A stretch of DNA of 64,000 bases from Polydactylus sextarius (GCA_016801845.1 CM028917.1:1204001-1268000), one strand, 5' to 3'; shown: positions 33,688 through 47,153, counted from the first letter of the stretch. The notes: a model not told the origin generated them from the sequence alone. Program-made: numbers and translations.

Positions 33688-35236
33688 AACTGCCATATTG
33701 CTGGATTGGGTCTCCCAAACTTAGTATACTACTATTATGCATTTAATCTCAGACACTTGGCAAATTGGGCTTTATCTCCAGAGAGAGCCCCCCATGGTAT
33801 GGCATAGAGCAGTGTGTGTCAGCTCCCTCCCTCTCCTTCACTGTCTGTCCACTAAATTATCTAAGCATAAAAGGGCTCACCCAATTATATCTCACCTTCA
33901 GAATATATGGAGAAAGATCTTGGGGCTGATAGATTTTGACCCTCATTTAAACATAACTGCTAGTATTTGGCTAAATCCCAAGTTAAATATTAATAAAAAA
34001 CATTTATCTGGAAGGATTGGGTTGAAAGAGGTATCCGTGTATTAGAAAATTTATATAGGACTAATATATTTAAAATGTTTGATAAACAAGAATACAATCT
34101 ACCCAAAACTCAATTCTGGAGATATCTTCAATTCTGTCATGCACTACAATAGATCTTTGGGTCAAGTTTACACCCTCCAAAATCAGCAGATAAATTAGAC
34201 AAAATTCTTCAGGTACTGGGTAAAGGTCATGAAGTGGCTAAATATTATAGGATGCTGATGAATGTGAGGGGGAGATAGGGATCTCAGCTCTGTGACTTTC
34301 CTGTGAAAGAGACTTGGGGGTATCGTATGATGTGGTAATTACCAAACAATGTCAAGGGACTTGCGGGTTAGGTTTATCATTTTAAGATTCTGCATAGGTT
34401 CTATTGGACCCCAAGTAGGCTCTTCAGACTTGGTTTAAAAGATACAGATACTTGTTGGAAATATTGTGGGGAAGAAGGTAAAATGATACATGTAATGTGG
34501 TTATATCCTAAGATTAAACAATACTGGATGACGATTCACGGGTACATTGTCAGAGTTATAAAAAGACATTTTGTACTCTGCCCCAAGCTATGTATATATT
34601 AGGAGACTGTAAAGTTCTCTCTGCTTTTCCTCGATGACTAAAACCCTGGACACAAACTGTTATCATGATTGGACGTCAGATTATTCTCAGGAACTGGAGG
34701 AAACATGGAAAACCTCCTTTTCAGGACTGGATGACTGAATTAGGCAAAGTAGCTGCATATGAAAGGATGCTGTATAGGTTACGAGACAGAAAGTATTTTC
34801 TGAAGTGGGGCATGTATCTTGACACCATATTTGTCCCAATGTAAAAAATAACAGGCTGCTCAGGAATTGTGATGCATAAAGTAGAGATGTGCTGTTTCTG
34901 TTTTAGCAATTATTATTTATTAGCTACCTGTCTTTTTTTTTGTTTTATTTTTAATTTTTTTTCATTACTATTCTCTTCTTTAGTTTTTATATTATTCATT
35001 ATGTCATGATTGATCTATCTCTGTGATTATATTTACGAGGTCGCTTGAGTTATACCTAGCCACTGTATTGTTAAGATGACCCCTCCTTGTTATGAGTGGG
35101 TGGAAGCAAATGTTCAGTGTTGGTATAAAACACATTCTGTAACTGCTGTGATTGTATTGATTTGAATTTTATAAAATAAAAAAATGTAAAAAATACAGGT
35201 CATAAAAAAAAAAAAAAAACAAACTGCCACACTGCT
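33688..35236 (+). mobile_element. L1 LINE, 5'-truncated, with poly(A) tail and target duplication
   Basis: 33703-35221 encodes the C-terminal part of L1 ORF2 in several broken frames. These include GLGLPNLVYYYYAFNLRHLA (33703-33762), KRAHPIISHLQNIWRKILGL, WLNPKLNINKK, NLPKTQFWRYLQF, and FRLGLKDTDTCWKYCGEEGK followed by MIHVMWLYPKIKQYWMTIH. It ends in a 3' UTR and an A-tract (35204-35219). Flanking 15-mers AACTGCCATATTGCT (33688-33702) and AACTGCCACACTGCT (35222-35236) differ by two transitions and fit a target-site duplication. It is a dead-on-arrival insertion with later frameshifts. A few percent decay is suggested by the mismatched duplication. Confidence 0.9.
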
Positions 35237-37780
35237 CATATGAATAGTTGGATAATTTAGAACTCCAAACTCCAAAGCTGTGTGTTATGGCATTACATTT
35301 ATTTATTTTTATTATTTATATTATTATTATTATGCCTAAACTGAACCAAACCAAATTATGACTATGTATAACATGATCCAGGCTCTATAGAGATGAATCG
35401 TGAGCTTAAACTCACTATCTTTAAGAGATTGTCAAAGTGGTTGTAATGAAACCTTTTCTTCTCACCACAAGTCTGGCTGGAGAACAGGTCATTTTACCTT
35501 CAATCACACCGTTTAAGAAATCTTAGACCTGCTTTCCTCCTTTCCTCAGTCTGGTGTGAGAGTGAGAGTTTTGCTGCGGGGCTCCTCAGCCCAAACACTC
35601 CTTAGGAAGACTTAAAAGAACAGATTTCCTTTTTTCTCTGTTTTATTAGGATTGCTAGCTGCAGTGGTAGCAAAGCCATACTAGGTCTTACACAGTACTG
35701 AGAACTAGTGTAAACCATACAGCATGTGGACCAGCACACACACACACATAGTGTGTTTTCCGGAAAGAAGAGCTTGGGTGGATGAAAGTAATTTATTAGT
35801 AAATTGCAAATAACTAAACAGAGATGCTCTGAGCCTCATGAAGGTGCACAACTTTGTTGAAAGTAGAGTTGAACTGCTTCAGGGCTGTGGGCTCCGTCTT
35901 CATTAAACCAACGGTGGCAATTATTTCTAAAACCAATCAATCCGTCAGTATAACAAAATGTCACAGTTTACGAGAGATGTAATTCAAAGTGTTCTAGAAA
36001 AAAAAAAATGTGCACAGCATTAAAAGTCATTGAATGGACAAAAGAAATGGAAATAAAAAAATGATTAAATTAGACGAGTTCACATTCATGCTCAATGTTC
36101 CTCAGTGTAGACGATCCACAGGTTCTTAGACAAAAGAGATGGAAGCTATACGGCTTGAGACAACATTAGCAAAGAGCACTGATGAGCATTTGACCACAGC
36201 TCAAACCACATAGCGTTTGTTAACAAACCCAGGATGTTTTGACTTAACCCAGAGGTTAAGTTAAAACATCTGCATCGCCCACTGGCTAGGGTGCATGTCA
36301 CATGCCCTACCCCCTTCATGTCAGAAAATGGGACATAAAACATAAAACATCAGCGACAGATGAATGTTTCTGTCAGTTTGGGTTGTTCTTACTACATTGT
36401 TGTTTGTTCCAGTCTTCATATATTTGATCAGTTTGTGTTGAATGAATCATGTAAAAGTGGCTGAGACTTGTGATGATGATTGATAGATTGAGATGGAGGT
36501 AGTAAGGTGGGTGTGTGGGTGGGACTTCTTAACGGTTTCCACTTCCTAATGACTACTGCACAGACTCTGCATCTGTATTAAAATTAAATTGATTAATATC
36601 GTACTAATTGTCCCAGATACCGATACTCTTTCAAAACTTCTGTTAAAAATCTGATTACACAGCTGTTCATGTGTGATTTAAATTCTTGATGGATTTGCCC
36701 CGTGGGACATCATGAGTGTTAAGGAGTTCATTTAACATCTACCAACATTCATTTCCTCAGACTGTCTACTCGGCAGCACTCTTGAATGTCCGTCATCTAA
36801 CATGTCCACATAAAACAGCTGCATCTCTCCGCTCCAGCCAGTTCCTGAATCAATATCCAGGCTGATATTACAGTGGGAGCCGTTGGTGAGTTATTCCTCC
36901 AAGTTGTAGATGGACGGAGGCTTGCAGGAGGCTGATGGAGAAGGGAGGGTGGAGAAGGGAGTCTGAGCAGTGGAGCGTTGACTATGGATTGAATCTCAAA
37001 GATAATATGAGACAGATGGAGATACTGTACACGTGACGGAGAAAGGCTGGCTGATGTCAACAGCCTCATATGAAACATGACTGATGGGGGCTACAGTTTG
37101 AAACATCAATATTTGAGAAACCTGAGAAAATATATTTAGAAAAAAAAAAAAAAAAATACTGAAAGAATTGTGACTATGTTGTTCCGGTGTCCAACCTCCG
37201 ACCAATCACTCATCATCATACTCATGCTTTTACTTCTAATCTGCTGCATGACATCAGACAGCTGCTCCTTGATGATGTCGTTATTTGTGTCAGATATACA
37301 CATACTAAGGTGTCTCTATGTGTTGCTATTGCTAGGTTAGAAAGAATATGCACCAGAAAGGTTTTTCTCAAGGCGTCTATCTTGATTTTACAACTTACTG
37401 TGTGGGAACCCAATCGACAAGTAATATATGATGTTTAGATACTGTAAAATGCTCAGTGCTAAGGCACAAAAGAAACCTTTAAACTCAATGTCATTATCTT
37501 CCTCTCTTTAGACGTCCTGTCTGTCTCCAGTCAGTGATAAAACCCTAACTCTGTCTCATTCTCTGTATGCGGATTCTGCTCTGGTGGAAACATTAGCTCC
37601 TAAATCACTGCAGCTTTTCGTCAGACACAAATGATGTTGTTCTGTTCATGGGGAAGCAGCAGGCAGCAGGGAGGAAGGACAGATAGGCTGTAAACCAGAG
37701 ACACCGGATTAAGCTCAGGATTAGCTATCGATCCTTCATGCAAACACACTTTGTTCTGTCTCTCACTTCTCCCTGGTCAC
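35237..37780. other. Unassigned intergenic DNA
   Basis: ATT-rich tract (35290-35335), A runs (36000, 37140-37157). Reverse frames at 36797-37078 and 37222-37413 and the + frame 37187-37438 have no domains. The block 36810-36960 has GC-balanced, unique-looking sequence that could be non-coding regulatory DNA. No support beyond composition. Confidence 0.35.
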
Positions 37781-39235
37781 TTTTTTTGCTTTCTTAGTGG
37801 TTATTTTTCTGTGCCTCCAGTCTGGTTTAATGTCAGAAAATAATACAGAGGGACGTGGAGATGAAGCCAGGGAGAAAGTGAGGACTGATTGCATTTCCCA
37901 TCAGCTAATGAAGCCACGTAGCCGTCCAATCAGCCGCAGAGCTACAGCTCTCTGGAGGCTGATAAGGAGAGAAAGCTGTAATTGAAATTGACCGATCGGC
38001 CTTCTGCTCAGGTGAAATGCGCTAGGACCACCCAGTCGGTGTCCTTACGGAGCAGAGCAGAGATTTACCTGCTTTCTGCTGTTAATGGCCACAGAGATCT
38101 GTGATCTCCCAGACAAATGGAAGACACAAGTTTACATCCACGGGGGATGTTTTAAGTCAAAACTGCATTACTTTAGCATCTTTTGTTTTGCTTCTAGTTT
38201 TATGTTGCTCTTGCTTCAGAGGTTGACTCCCAGACTGGTCTTTGTCTTCCCTGCCACTTGATCACAGGTGTGTCCTTTATCTCCTTTATTCAAGCTCACT
38301 TCCTACCCAGGTGGAAAAATGGCTATGCCACATTGTTTCACTTTTCTGCCTCACTGTATTAGACTTCACAGTGGATGCAGCTTCCTATTTGGCTTGTTGA
38401 CACTGACAGAGATTTGTAGTAATGACAAGACCCTTCACTCACACAAACAAGCAACAGCGGCAGTGATCAGCTGAGCTTGTGGGTGTATAACATCTTTGCA
38501 CCTTAAAATTAGATATTTTAGTCAATTATTTTACAACTTTACAGCTATGAGACGAGCCTGATTGATTTCTGGTGTGAATAGTACCATTTTGGATAAATTG
38601 CAAAATCCTCAACTAAGCCACAGGTGGTATTCACCAGGTGGGCACTAAAATGCTACAAATGCTGAAAATCCTTCATGGCAATTCTCCGTTTTTCCTTTGT
38701 ATGACTGAAACCATTTTAGCCATCCTAAAGCATTAACATCCATCTGAACCTCCATATCATGTCTTCCTAAAAGACTCTGACCCAGGGGATCTGGCCCTCA
38801 GCTGTGGTCCAGAGCTTTGAGTAGTGACTGAAAGAACAAGATTGTGGTTATAAGTGGATGAATAGTTTCCTGTCTGGGCTCAGAGATGAGATGAGTTCAG
38901 AATTGTTCCAACCAACTGATGGTTCATCTGATCAGGATGTGTCCTGGACAACTTTTGCAGGATTTCTTGTGAAAACAAGAAACCTGTTTCATTTTCACTG
39001 CAGTGATTCAGATACAAATAACTATTCACACCCTATTTCCTCTTCAACATAATATAAATCAACTCAATTTTCATTTTTGATGCCTATGAAATATAATACC
39101 TATTCCTTGAGCCTTTTGTTTTATGAAATCTAGAGGGTATGGAATAATTGAGCGAATAGGGCTTTCAGCTGGAGGAAAAATAAAAAACCAAAGGCAGACA
39201 CATATAATGGACGGCCCCCTCCTTTACCTGCCAGT
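37781..39235. other. Unassigned, one CNE-like block
   Basis: 37850-38010 is balanced, complex sequence (CCATCAGCTAATGAAGCCAC, GGAGAGAAAGCTGTAATTGA) with AT-rich homeodomain-type TAAT cores. It may be a conserved non-coding element upstream of GSG1L. No coding potential. Confidence 0.3.
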
Positions 39236-39700
39236 CAAAGAGCTGTCCTCGTCAAAGCCAGAGAGGTGAACACAGACAGACAGAGCGGACACCGTGAATA
39301 AAACATCGACTCAGTGAGCAGTTGGACCGCTGCCGCCCCATTCTCCCAGGGCAGGGATTTATGGTGCATCTCCTCCTTTTCACATCGCCTTGACACTTTC
39401 ATTACAAAGTAAAATATCACAGAAATTGGAAATTTCCCCCGTCCTGGTGAGGTAGTTGGGACGGCAGCAGAGTGAATGAGGTGTGCGCGACGGGCGAGTT
39501 TTTCAATAACAAGGTCCATCTCTGCACCTGACTAATCCTGACACATGACAGAGCGGCCTTTAGAAAAGAAGGACGACCCGGGCTCTGCACCCGGGTTCCC
39601 GACGGAGTGACTGGAGTGTGAATCGGACGAGACCCCCGGGCGATAATGGTCCCTGTGAATTTCAATGGAAGCTCAAAGGATTAGGAACAAGCTGAGACTC
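39236..39700. promoter_or_regulatory. Candidate conserved non-coding element
   Basis: GC-balanced, low-repeat block about 9.2 kb upstream of the GSG1L start, very unlike its AT-rich flanks. It contains a CCCGGG-centred inverted repeat: ACCCGGG 39576-39582 and CCCGGGT 39590-39596. Long reverse frames across it (39235-39519, 39417-39665) reflect composition and show no domain. Assignment is inference from composition only. Confidence 0.3.
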
Positions 39701-42032
39701 TCTCCGGTGAGGTTTCTCACGCAGGCTGCAGACAATCACAGCAACTTCAAGGGGTTTCAACTCAAAACCCAGTGAGTTGTTAGAGCTGTAACAATGTCTC
39801 ACGCTTTGCTTTTTGACATTTCTCATAAATTTTTGTCAGTAATTTCTTTTGATTTTAGAGGTGACGGAGAAAGGTTAAACAGGGTTTTGATGCTTGTTCT
39901 GTGATGTGACATATACACAATGTTGGTTGGATGTTAACGCCTCAGAAGATTCATAAAAACCTCTCAGAAAGATATTTTAGGGTGGGTGTTTTAAACGTGT
40001 GGTTTTCACCTATTTGTCATCTTTTCAGGTTTAACTGTCAACCTCATTATGAAATGCAAACACTTGACACTGATTGGCTCCTTCACTGTCACTCAAATGA
40101 ATATAACTTTGTTGGCTTCAGAACAAGGACAGACCATGTTTTTACAGTTAATCACCTTTGATGGGGAGGGAATGGAATCAGAGTGGGGGGGGCAGTGAGA
40201 TACATTTTATGTCACAAAAAAACGTTTTTGAAATTGAGCCATTTTCTAGTGGACATTTCTAAAAGAGGAATTTCTATGAAAAGGAGACGTTCAGAACACA
40301 GAATGTTCCTGAATGTGGGTGGACGACTGCTCTGAAACAAAGAAACGCTTTTTGATTCTCCATCCCCTTTAAGAACTCTTTAAAACCAAACATTACTTTA
40401 TTTCCATCCCGTATGAGGAATACAAAGAGAGGAGGTGCTCTAAAACATTTTTAACTTTGTATTATTTTAATGATCTGACAAAATGAAATATTGCCTGTCA
40501 GCAGTGTCATACTCGTTTTGACTGTGTCTCTGTATTGTGGTTGTCTGCAGAAGCAATACATGTTTTTTTTTTTTTTTTTTTTTTTTAAATTGTTCATTTC
40601 ATTGCTGGGGAAACCTTGTCTAAAACCAACTGACACTCTGAGAAGCTGACAGCAAAGGTGTTGCTTTACTTCTTGAGGTCACCACAGTCCATCTTCATCC
40701 TCATGCTGATTAAGAGACAACTAGGCATATAAACGTCACTAAAATTCATTTAAACCAGACGTATAGACGTATTTCAGTTCCCTGCTCCAGCCTCTGGTCC
40801 TCCTCCACCTCCAGCTCTCCTCTAAAAGAGAGTGAGCAGAGACAAGGTGGAGGCAGCAGGTGCTGAAGTCCCACTCCACCCGAGGAGCAGTGCGATGAAC
40901 TAGAATCGCACGAAAGAGCAGGTGTGAAATTAAATTATGACTTCAGTGATTTGAAGTACAAGCTCGGGCCTGTTGTGCCACTCGGGTTTCTGAAGGCACA
41001 TACGTGACTGCATCGTATGGAGCCACTGAGACACTCATTGTTTGATTTGGTTGGTTTTCAGCCCACAGATGAATTCAGAAGCCGACTTCATGATGCTAGC
41101 ATTAGCTCAGCGCCGATGAGATGAATCCACATTTGAGTGTATGAGTTAGCAGGACGTTGTTTGTGTTACAGTTCAAACTGGACTGTAGTGAAAATGTTTC
41201 CATCTGTGTATTTGTTTGCACTTGTTGAAGTATCACATTCAGAAAAGACAAAATTCAAAAATTCTTGTAAACCTTGTTCACACGCCTGATTTGTTTGTTT
41301 GGCATGTGTAACATAGTCTATAGCCACACACACACACACTGTTTACATGCTCCTAATCAGTTTATGGAAATTTGGCTAGAAATGTATAATTTGAACCTAA
41401 TAATAATATTTTTTTTGATTTTTTTTTTTTTTTTTTGTGAAATTTCAAAAGTTTGCTTCAAATTTGTGACTGTTATCCTTTAAAGGTATGTCTCTCTCTC
41501 TTTCTCTCTCTCTCTCTTTCTCTGTGTGTGAAAGCTAATAAATGTTACAGAGAAATAATTAAAAGGATCCACACTGTCTGATTGGGAGGATATTTTATAT
41601 CGATCCATAGCCAACATTTAGTTTGTATCATTGGTTCATTTTTGTTCTGTCACACCGGATCAGTTTTACTCGCCTCTGGACCTGAAATGTCTGTGAAAAA
41701 AGTTTAAATTCAGATTTGCAAGAACAGAGATTTACTGAGAAACACATTTTGTAATTTAGACGGGAGCTTTTGGCATGAAACCAGTGGAAGATAATGGCTC
41801 GAGATAATGCAAATACTGGCCCTGGCCTTCAGAAAATCATTTTGGTGGAACCATGATTCGGATGGCTGCTGGAGACAGATAGACAGACAGAAAAAGTCCC
41901 ATTAGATTAGGAGAGGGAGGCATGAAGAGGAGGCTCAGCCAAGGGTATAACGAGCTGCAGGTCAGCCCTCAGCCACACTTCTTTACCAAGGGGAAATCAG
42001 GAAGAAAGTGGGGATGAGCTGGGGTTTTGGCT

Positions 42033-42036
<4 letters not shown>
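39701..42036. other. Unassigned intergenic DNA
   Basis: Poly(T) runs at 40563-40586 and about 41407-41437, and a TC-rich tract at 41489-41523. 41755-41960 is another unique-looking block. No gene supported. Confidence 0.4.

Positions 42037-42114
<78 letters not shown>
42037..42114. repeat. (AC)39 microsatellite
   Basis: 78 bases of uninterrupted AC, the longest pure array in the window. The frames 41969-42151 (reverse) and 42008-42274 (forward) that cross it are artefacts. Confidence 0.97.
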
Positions 42115-42115
<1 letters not shown>

Positions 42116-43699
42116 ACTGACTGCTCCTCTAAAGCTTACAGAAGTCAGCATCTGGTCACAGAGGGATTAACAACCCGTCTGACTGCCATTGCCCTGTTTC
42201 TTCTTTTTTTAAACACAAAATGTCATTCTCAAAATGTTCAACATCTGTGGGACAACATCTGTCCTAAACTTTGATGTCTTTGGTGGAGAAACTTGTTAGC
42301 AGACACAGCGGTGACATCGCTGTCAGTGAGGTAGACACCTGACAACTGTCTGGGTTTGTTGCTCTTTTAGCTCCATGTTTAGGCTCCACCAGGTCCTGTG
42401 TCCTCCTCACCTCAGGTTTTCCTTATCTGCCACATTCTTGTCCTGCCTCACCTGGAGAATCCAGTCTGGTTTCTGGTAATTCCTATTCCAATTCTTTAGG
42501 AGTTTTACTCCTATAGGAACAACGAACCTTTGCCGAAAATGTTCACAAAAAAGTTGCTGCAAACAGTCCAGGTCAGTCATTTTGACCTGACGCCCTTCGA
42601 CCTGCAGGTTCATGTGGTCTGTTCAGTCTGTTCAGCCTCTGGTGTGATGTAATTTAAGACTCGGCACAGTGACACGCTAAGGTAAAAGGTTCCAAAGTTT
42701 TTGTTAAAACGTCTGCACACCGCTGTCAGCAATCCATCCTTAGGGGATTTGCATAAATGTCATTTACTGGCCAAAATAAACAACTTACCAGTCTACCCCA
42801 CCCCCCCACTCCCTCAACACCCCATCCTCCACCCATTCACACATTTAATTGGAAAAACACCACTAGGAGAAATCTGCTGAGCGTAGAATTGATTCACAAG
42901 TTATTTTCACTGCGAACGGCTGTTTTTCTGTATCTGCCGAAGGTGAAACATGTCACTGAGCCCAACACAAACACACGGGAAGTTCTGCATTCAGCAACAT
43001 TAAGCCACTATTATCAACTCATTGTTTAAATATCTGTTTGTTAGAAAAGCTTTGACTGAGGACAGAAACCTCTGTAACGTTTCCAAAATAATCAGTGGTT
43101 CCTGTCGAGCGACCCGATGCCCCACAGCGTGAGACTGGATTTAATTAAACACAAGTTATCAGCTTAACAGGCCGTCTGGATGGAGGAGATGACTTTTCAT
43201 CCAACATGCTGCAAGATGTTATGGGACTGTTGAAGTCTTGGATCAGTTTCAAGCATTTACTAAACTCAAAAATTGTCAACGTCCTGATGTTCGCATGCTG
43301 TCGGTCATTATTTATTAACCTGAAGAGGTTTCTTAAAACAGAGTGTGACGATCAGTAGCTCTGAGGAGATAAAGCTGCTTTTATTTTTTCTAGGTTGTTC
43401 TCTACGGCACAGAGGGATACATGTTGAGTCTGAGTATCTTGTTTCTTGACAGATGCAGCATCTTCACATCATAACTGAGGAGTAATGAGTTAGTTCTGAT
43501 TGACTGATAATAATAATAGTAATAATAGTAATATAAGAGAAAAATAAAAATGACTGTAGATGATGTTTTTTAACCCCTTCTGATCACTAGATTTCTATAT
43601 GTGTTGAACGAGGATGAGTCATTCACAGAAACTTTTAATTAAATTCATTGTTGTGAGATAAGAAATGAAGAAAAAATTAAATTTTCGATTTTCAACTCA
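42115..43699. other. Unassigned intergenic DNA
   Basis: No genes. A C-rich stretch lies at 42796-42835 and an AAT/AGT-rich tract at 43507-43535. 43085-43200 has CNE-like composition. Confidence 0.35.
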
Positions 43700-43815
43700 T
43701 ACCTGTGGTCAGGTGGAGGAGGATGCAGGTCAACAAGGTTGTCCATGTGTCCTTCATCAATTCCAGCTCCTCCTGGAAGATCCTAAGGCTTTCCTGTACC
43801 AGATGAAATAAACCA
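43700..43815 (-). repeat. LINE 3' end (RTE/Rex-type), reverse orientation
   Basis: Reverse-complemented, it reads TCTTCCAGGAGGAGCTGGAA then ACAACCTTGTTGACCTGCAT, the same order as at 2300-2390. Degraded fragment. Confidence 0.55.
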
Positions 43816-44950
43816 CATCTGCAGCACATTTTAGGTCCTGTTTTACAAATTTTTTATTTATTAACCATCAAAAGCTGAGTCTTTCATTTATAAATGTAAT
43901 CAGACCATTAATATCTCAGTCTTCCTGTCCTGACTTGGATTTTGGCCCAACATGCTGTGTGAATGATGGAACAAGTCTTTCTAAACCATGTCCTGGTAGT
44001 GGCAAGCGTAACTAAAGCAAACATGATGGACATCTAATGTCTCTCAGCAAAAGGATTTCATTTTTAAATTTAAAATTAAAAGTACAGTACAGTAAAGTGA
44101 TAGGTCATTTTTCTGATCCTGTGGTCGGTGTGATTGTAACTTACTACCTCTTGTGTACATTGTAGGCTACTTAAGCTTAGTCGACTATGACCTGTTGGAT
44201 CTATTGTGTCTGTCATTTTCGTGGCTATGACCACGTCCTGTTGACAGAGGATGGGACTTATCAAAGTCAATATTGTACACATACTGAGAACAATCCTGGG
44301 CTCTTGATGGGTAAGCAGCTATAGCCACACATGGTCCTGTCAATCAGAGATGTGTTGTGATTTTTACACCATAAATATGTCTCCATACTGATGACATGAC
44401 ATTTGGATTTGTAGATAATCAAAATTTAAATAAAAATCTGTGTTTGACTGACTTCGATGAAGCACAAAATCAGCCACAAAGTCAGTTTCAGCCATGGTCA
44501 CTGCGAGGCAATGACAGTGTTCAAATGTCACCTGGGAATGGCCAGAGGGGAGCCAATCACGCTTGTCTCAAAAGTAACAGAGTTGTGACTCCTGTCTGTG
44601 TCTCCAGATGTTGATTGCTTCCTGTTGACAGTGTTAACCTGCTGTGAAGATGTCTGAGCGACAGGACATAGCACTCGCCTGCCTCCTGTCCACCTCCATC
44701 CAGAGGTTTAAAGACAACATCTCGACAGACATTCTTGTGTTTATATATATATTTAAAGGCTAATGTGTGTGAATGTGTATGTGGGCTTGTTTTATTGATT
44801 CATTGAGTCCAAAAACAACTAACCTGTTATATTTGTGGGACAGATTTGTGGAAAACAAAATGATATATTTGTGGGTTAAAAGTGCTGTTCTGTCCAAGAC
44901 ATGAAATATTCCTCCATTCTCCCTCAAGTACCAGATTTATTGTAAATATT
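43816..44950. other. Unassigned intergenic DNA
   Basis: Nothing recognised. A short AGTACAGTACAGTAAAG repeat lies at 44081-44097. The frames 44076-44282 and 44396-44614 lack domains. Confidence 0.4.
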
Positions 44951-44951
44951 G

Positions 44952-44992
44952 TTCATCCATCCATTTTCTACCCTTTATCCCGTACATTGTCC
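44952..44992 (-). repeat. LINE tail fragment (CATCCATCCATTTTCTA type)
   Basis: TTCATCCATCCATTTTCTAC followed by CCTTTATCC is the reversed GGATAAGCGG..GGATGGATGG end of a very common fish LINE. Only about 40 bp remain. Confidence 0.6.
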
Positions 44993-46930
44993 ATTTGAAC
45001 AAAAAGAGACTGAACAAAAGCACTTTTAATAAAATAATAAAAATGAAAAATGTGAGGGTGACCGATGTTCTTCAAAAATTAATTCAACAAAAACAGCTCT
45101 CTGCCCTGACTGGTTCACAGATTGTATCTTATGCTGCCACAACTGGGATGTGGAAAGTGAAAGAATAAACTGTCACCATCTCCACATTTAATCCATTTAA
45201 TGACAGAAACAGGACCAAATCACAGATGAGCACACAGACTAACACCTGACTGACAACATTATAGCCACAGAACAATATAACCGAAAATTACAACCTCAGT
45301 CCCGACAGTGTGATAGTGCAATCTGTCAGTGGTTTCTTGCTGGGAGCAGGTAGCAGTGATGATGGTGATGCTTAATAAGAACTTCAGCCATTTTTGTATT
45401 AACAAGACTAGGGGTTTAACGTGCCCCCTATGTGCTAACATTGCTGCTAACATTAGCAAAAATGTACAGATAGCATCATTATGATTTGGTTTTTGGTTCA
45501 TGCGCCACGTTGTTGTTGTTGTTGTCTTGTTGGCACATCATGTCCAAGGCTGCTGCAGCGGTGGCGACAAAACTGAAGTGAACCCACAGATGGTTCCATA
45601 TATCCAATGGGAAATCTTGTCAGGGGGCATCCATCCAATAACACAGTTAAATATGTGTGTGAGTGTGTGTTGTGAAGCCAGAAAGCAGATTCACACAATT
45701 TATAAAGTGATGCACAGGAAGAAGCCAGCAAACACATATTTAATCAATGTTTCAGTTTCAACAGAGACGAGACGAAATATATTCGTCAATGATCATTTTT
45801 TCCATTATTAAGATGAGACGATAATGAGACAACATCTTTGGTCTTTGGTAACATGCATTATTGTTGACAAATAGGACAAGACAAAAATGTTTTGCATGGA
45901 ATAAAAACTAAAATTAATTCTCCTTTATTTTTGTCTAAGAGCTGTGATGCATTGTAACTGTTAAAGTTATGACCATGGATGCACAGCAGCTCTATTTCCT
46001 GCATGTGAACAAGTTCCTGGTAACGTTTAGGGGCTGGGAACTTTTCAGTAACATCCTCTCACTCTGTCCTTGTTATGTCTGTGTCTCCATCGAGGGTAAG
46101 ACCCCGATCAGTGATGGGACGGGTGCGGGACGACTTTACTGATCGTCTCCTCTGCGACCGCTTCATCGCGTTACTATTAATAAACGACACTGCAGTCTCA
46201 CTCTCTGTGTCCTGTTGTTTTTAACGTTGTTTCCTAGGAAAAAAAACTATTTTCAAAATTAATTTAATTAAAACATTTTTTTTTTTAATTCCTGAAATGA
46301 AATATTTGAGATGTGTGATTCAATACATTCAGCTACATGGTAATCCGGCGTTACGGTTGCTCTAGTCTAGGCTTTCGGTGTGAACGCACAGTAATGGAGT
46401 CCAGACCTCCACAGCTCAGTGTCACATGACAACGCAAAGAAAGTGACTGATCGATGCTGTCCTGTTTTTGTTCTTGTAAAAGATTCAATCATCAATCATT
46501 TCCACTCAGATTTGAAAACAGCAGAGGTTTGCGCTGTTGGATTCCTGACTCTTTACTGCAAAGGTGGCTACATTTTTGAGAATAAGACCCACTTTGAAAT
46601 ATGCCACAAGTCTTAGACTGATCATATAACACAGCCTTTGATTTGCAGTCTATGTGGCTTCAAAGAATCTGAAAACAGCAACAACAAAACTTCTAAACAC
46701 TCTGATCTGGATCTTGCACCTGTTCTGAGACCATGATTGGATGCCAGTGTGTGCTACTGTACTTTTGAAATGAGCTGAAGTGGCTCGAGGTTGTTTCACT
46801 GTTCGTCCTGAGCTTTAATATTTTAACTGCTCAGACTTTGGCTGCAGAGAAATCCAGCAGGCGCCGTATCCTGCTGTTTATTGACTCTACTCAGGTGCTT
46901 TGTCACTCTGAATCAGACAGGCCTGTTATA
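44993..46930. other. Unassigned intergenic DNA
   Basis: Short GTT/GTC repeats near 45509-45526. The overlapping opposite frames at 45498-45811 are not convincing. 46090-46200 is GC-richer and unassigned. Confidence 0.4.
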
Positions 46931-46935
46931 CATCA

Positions 46936-46966
46936 TACACACACAAGCACGTGCACACACACACAC

Positions 46967-47001
<35 letters not shown>

Positions 47002-47110
47002 CAAACGCACATACACAAACACACACACATGCACAAGTGCACATACACATGTGAGTGCACACATACACGCACTAAAATACACATGCACACAAACACGCAC
47101 AAATAGACAT

Positions 47111-47151
<41 letters not shown>
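46936..47151. repeat. Complex AC-rich microsatellite array
   Basis: Interrupted AC/CACG/CATG arrays over about 215 bases, with the purest runs at 46972-46999 and 47115-47140. The three long frames across it (46838-47281 forward, 46926-47228 and 46933-47154 reverse) are repeat read-through. Confidence 0.9.

Positions 47152-47153
<2 letters not shown>

Noticed and set aside
42037..42114. CRISPR-like periodic repeat
   Set aside because: It is a plain dinucleotide microsatellite in a eukaryotic genome. There are no spacers.
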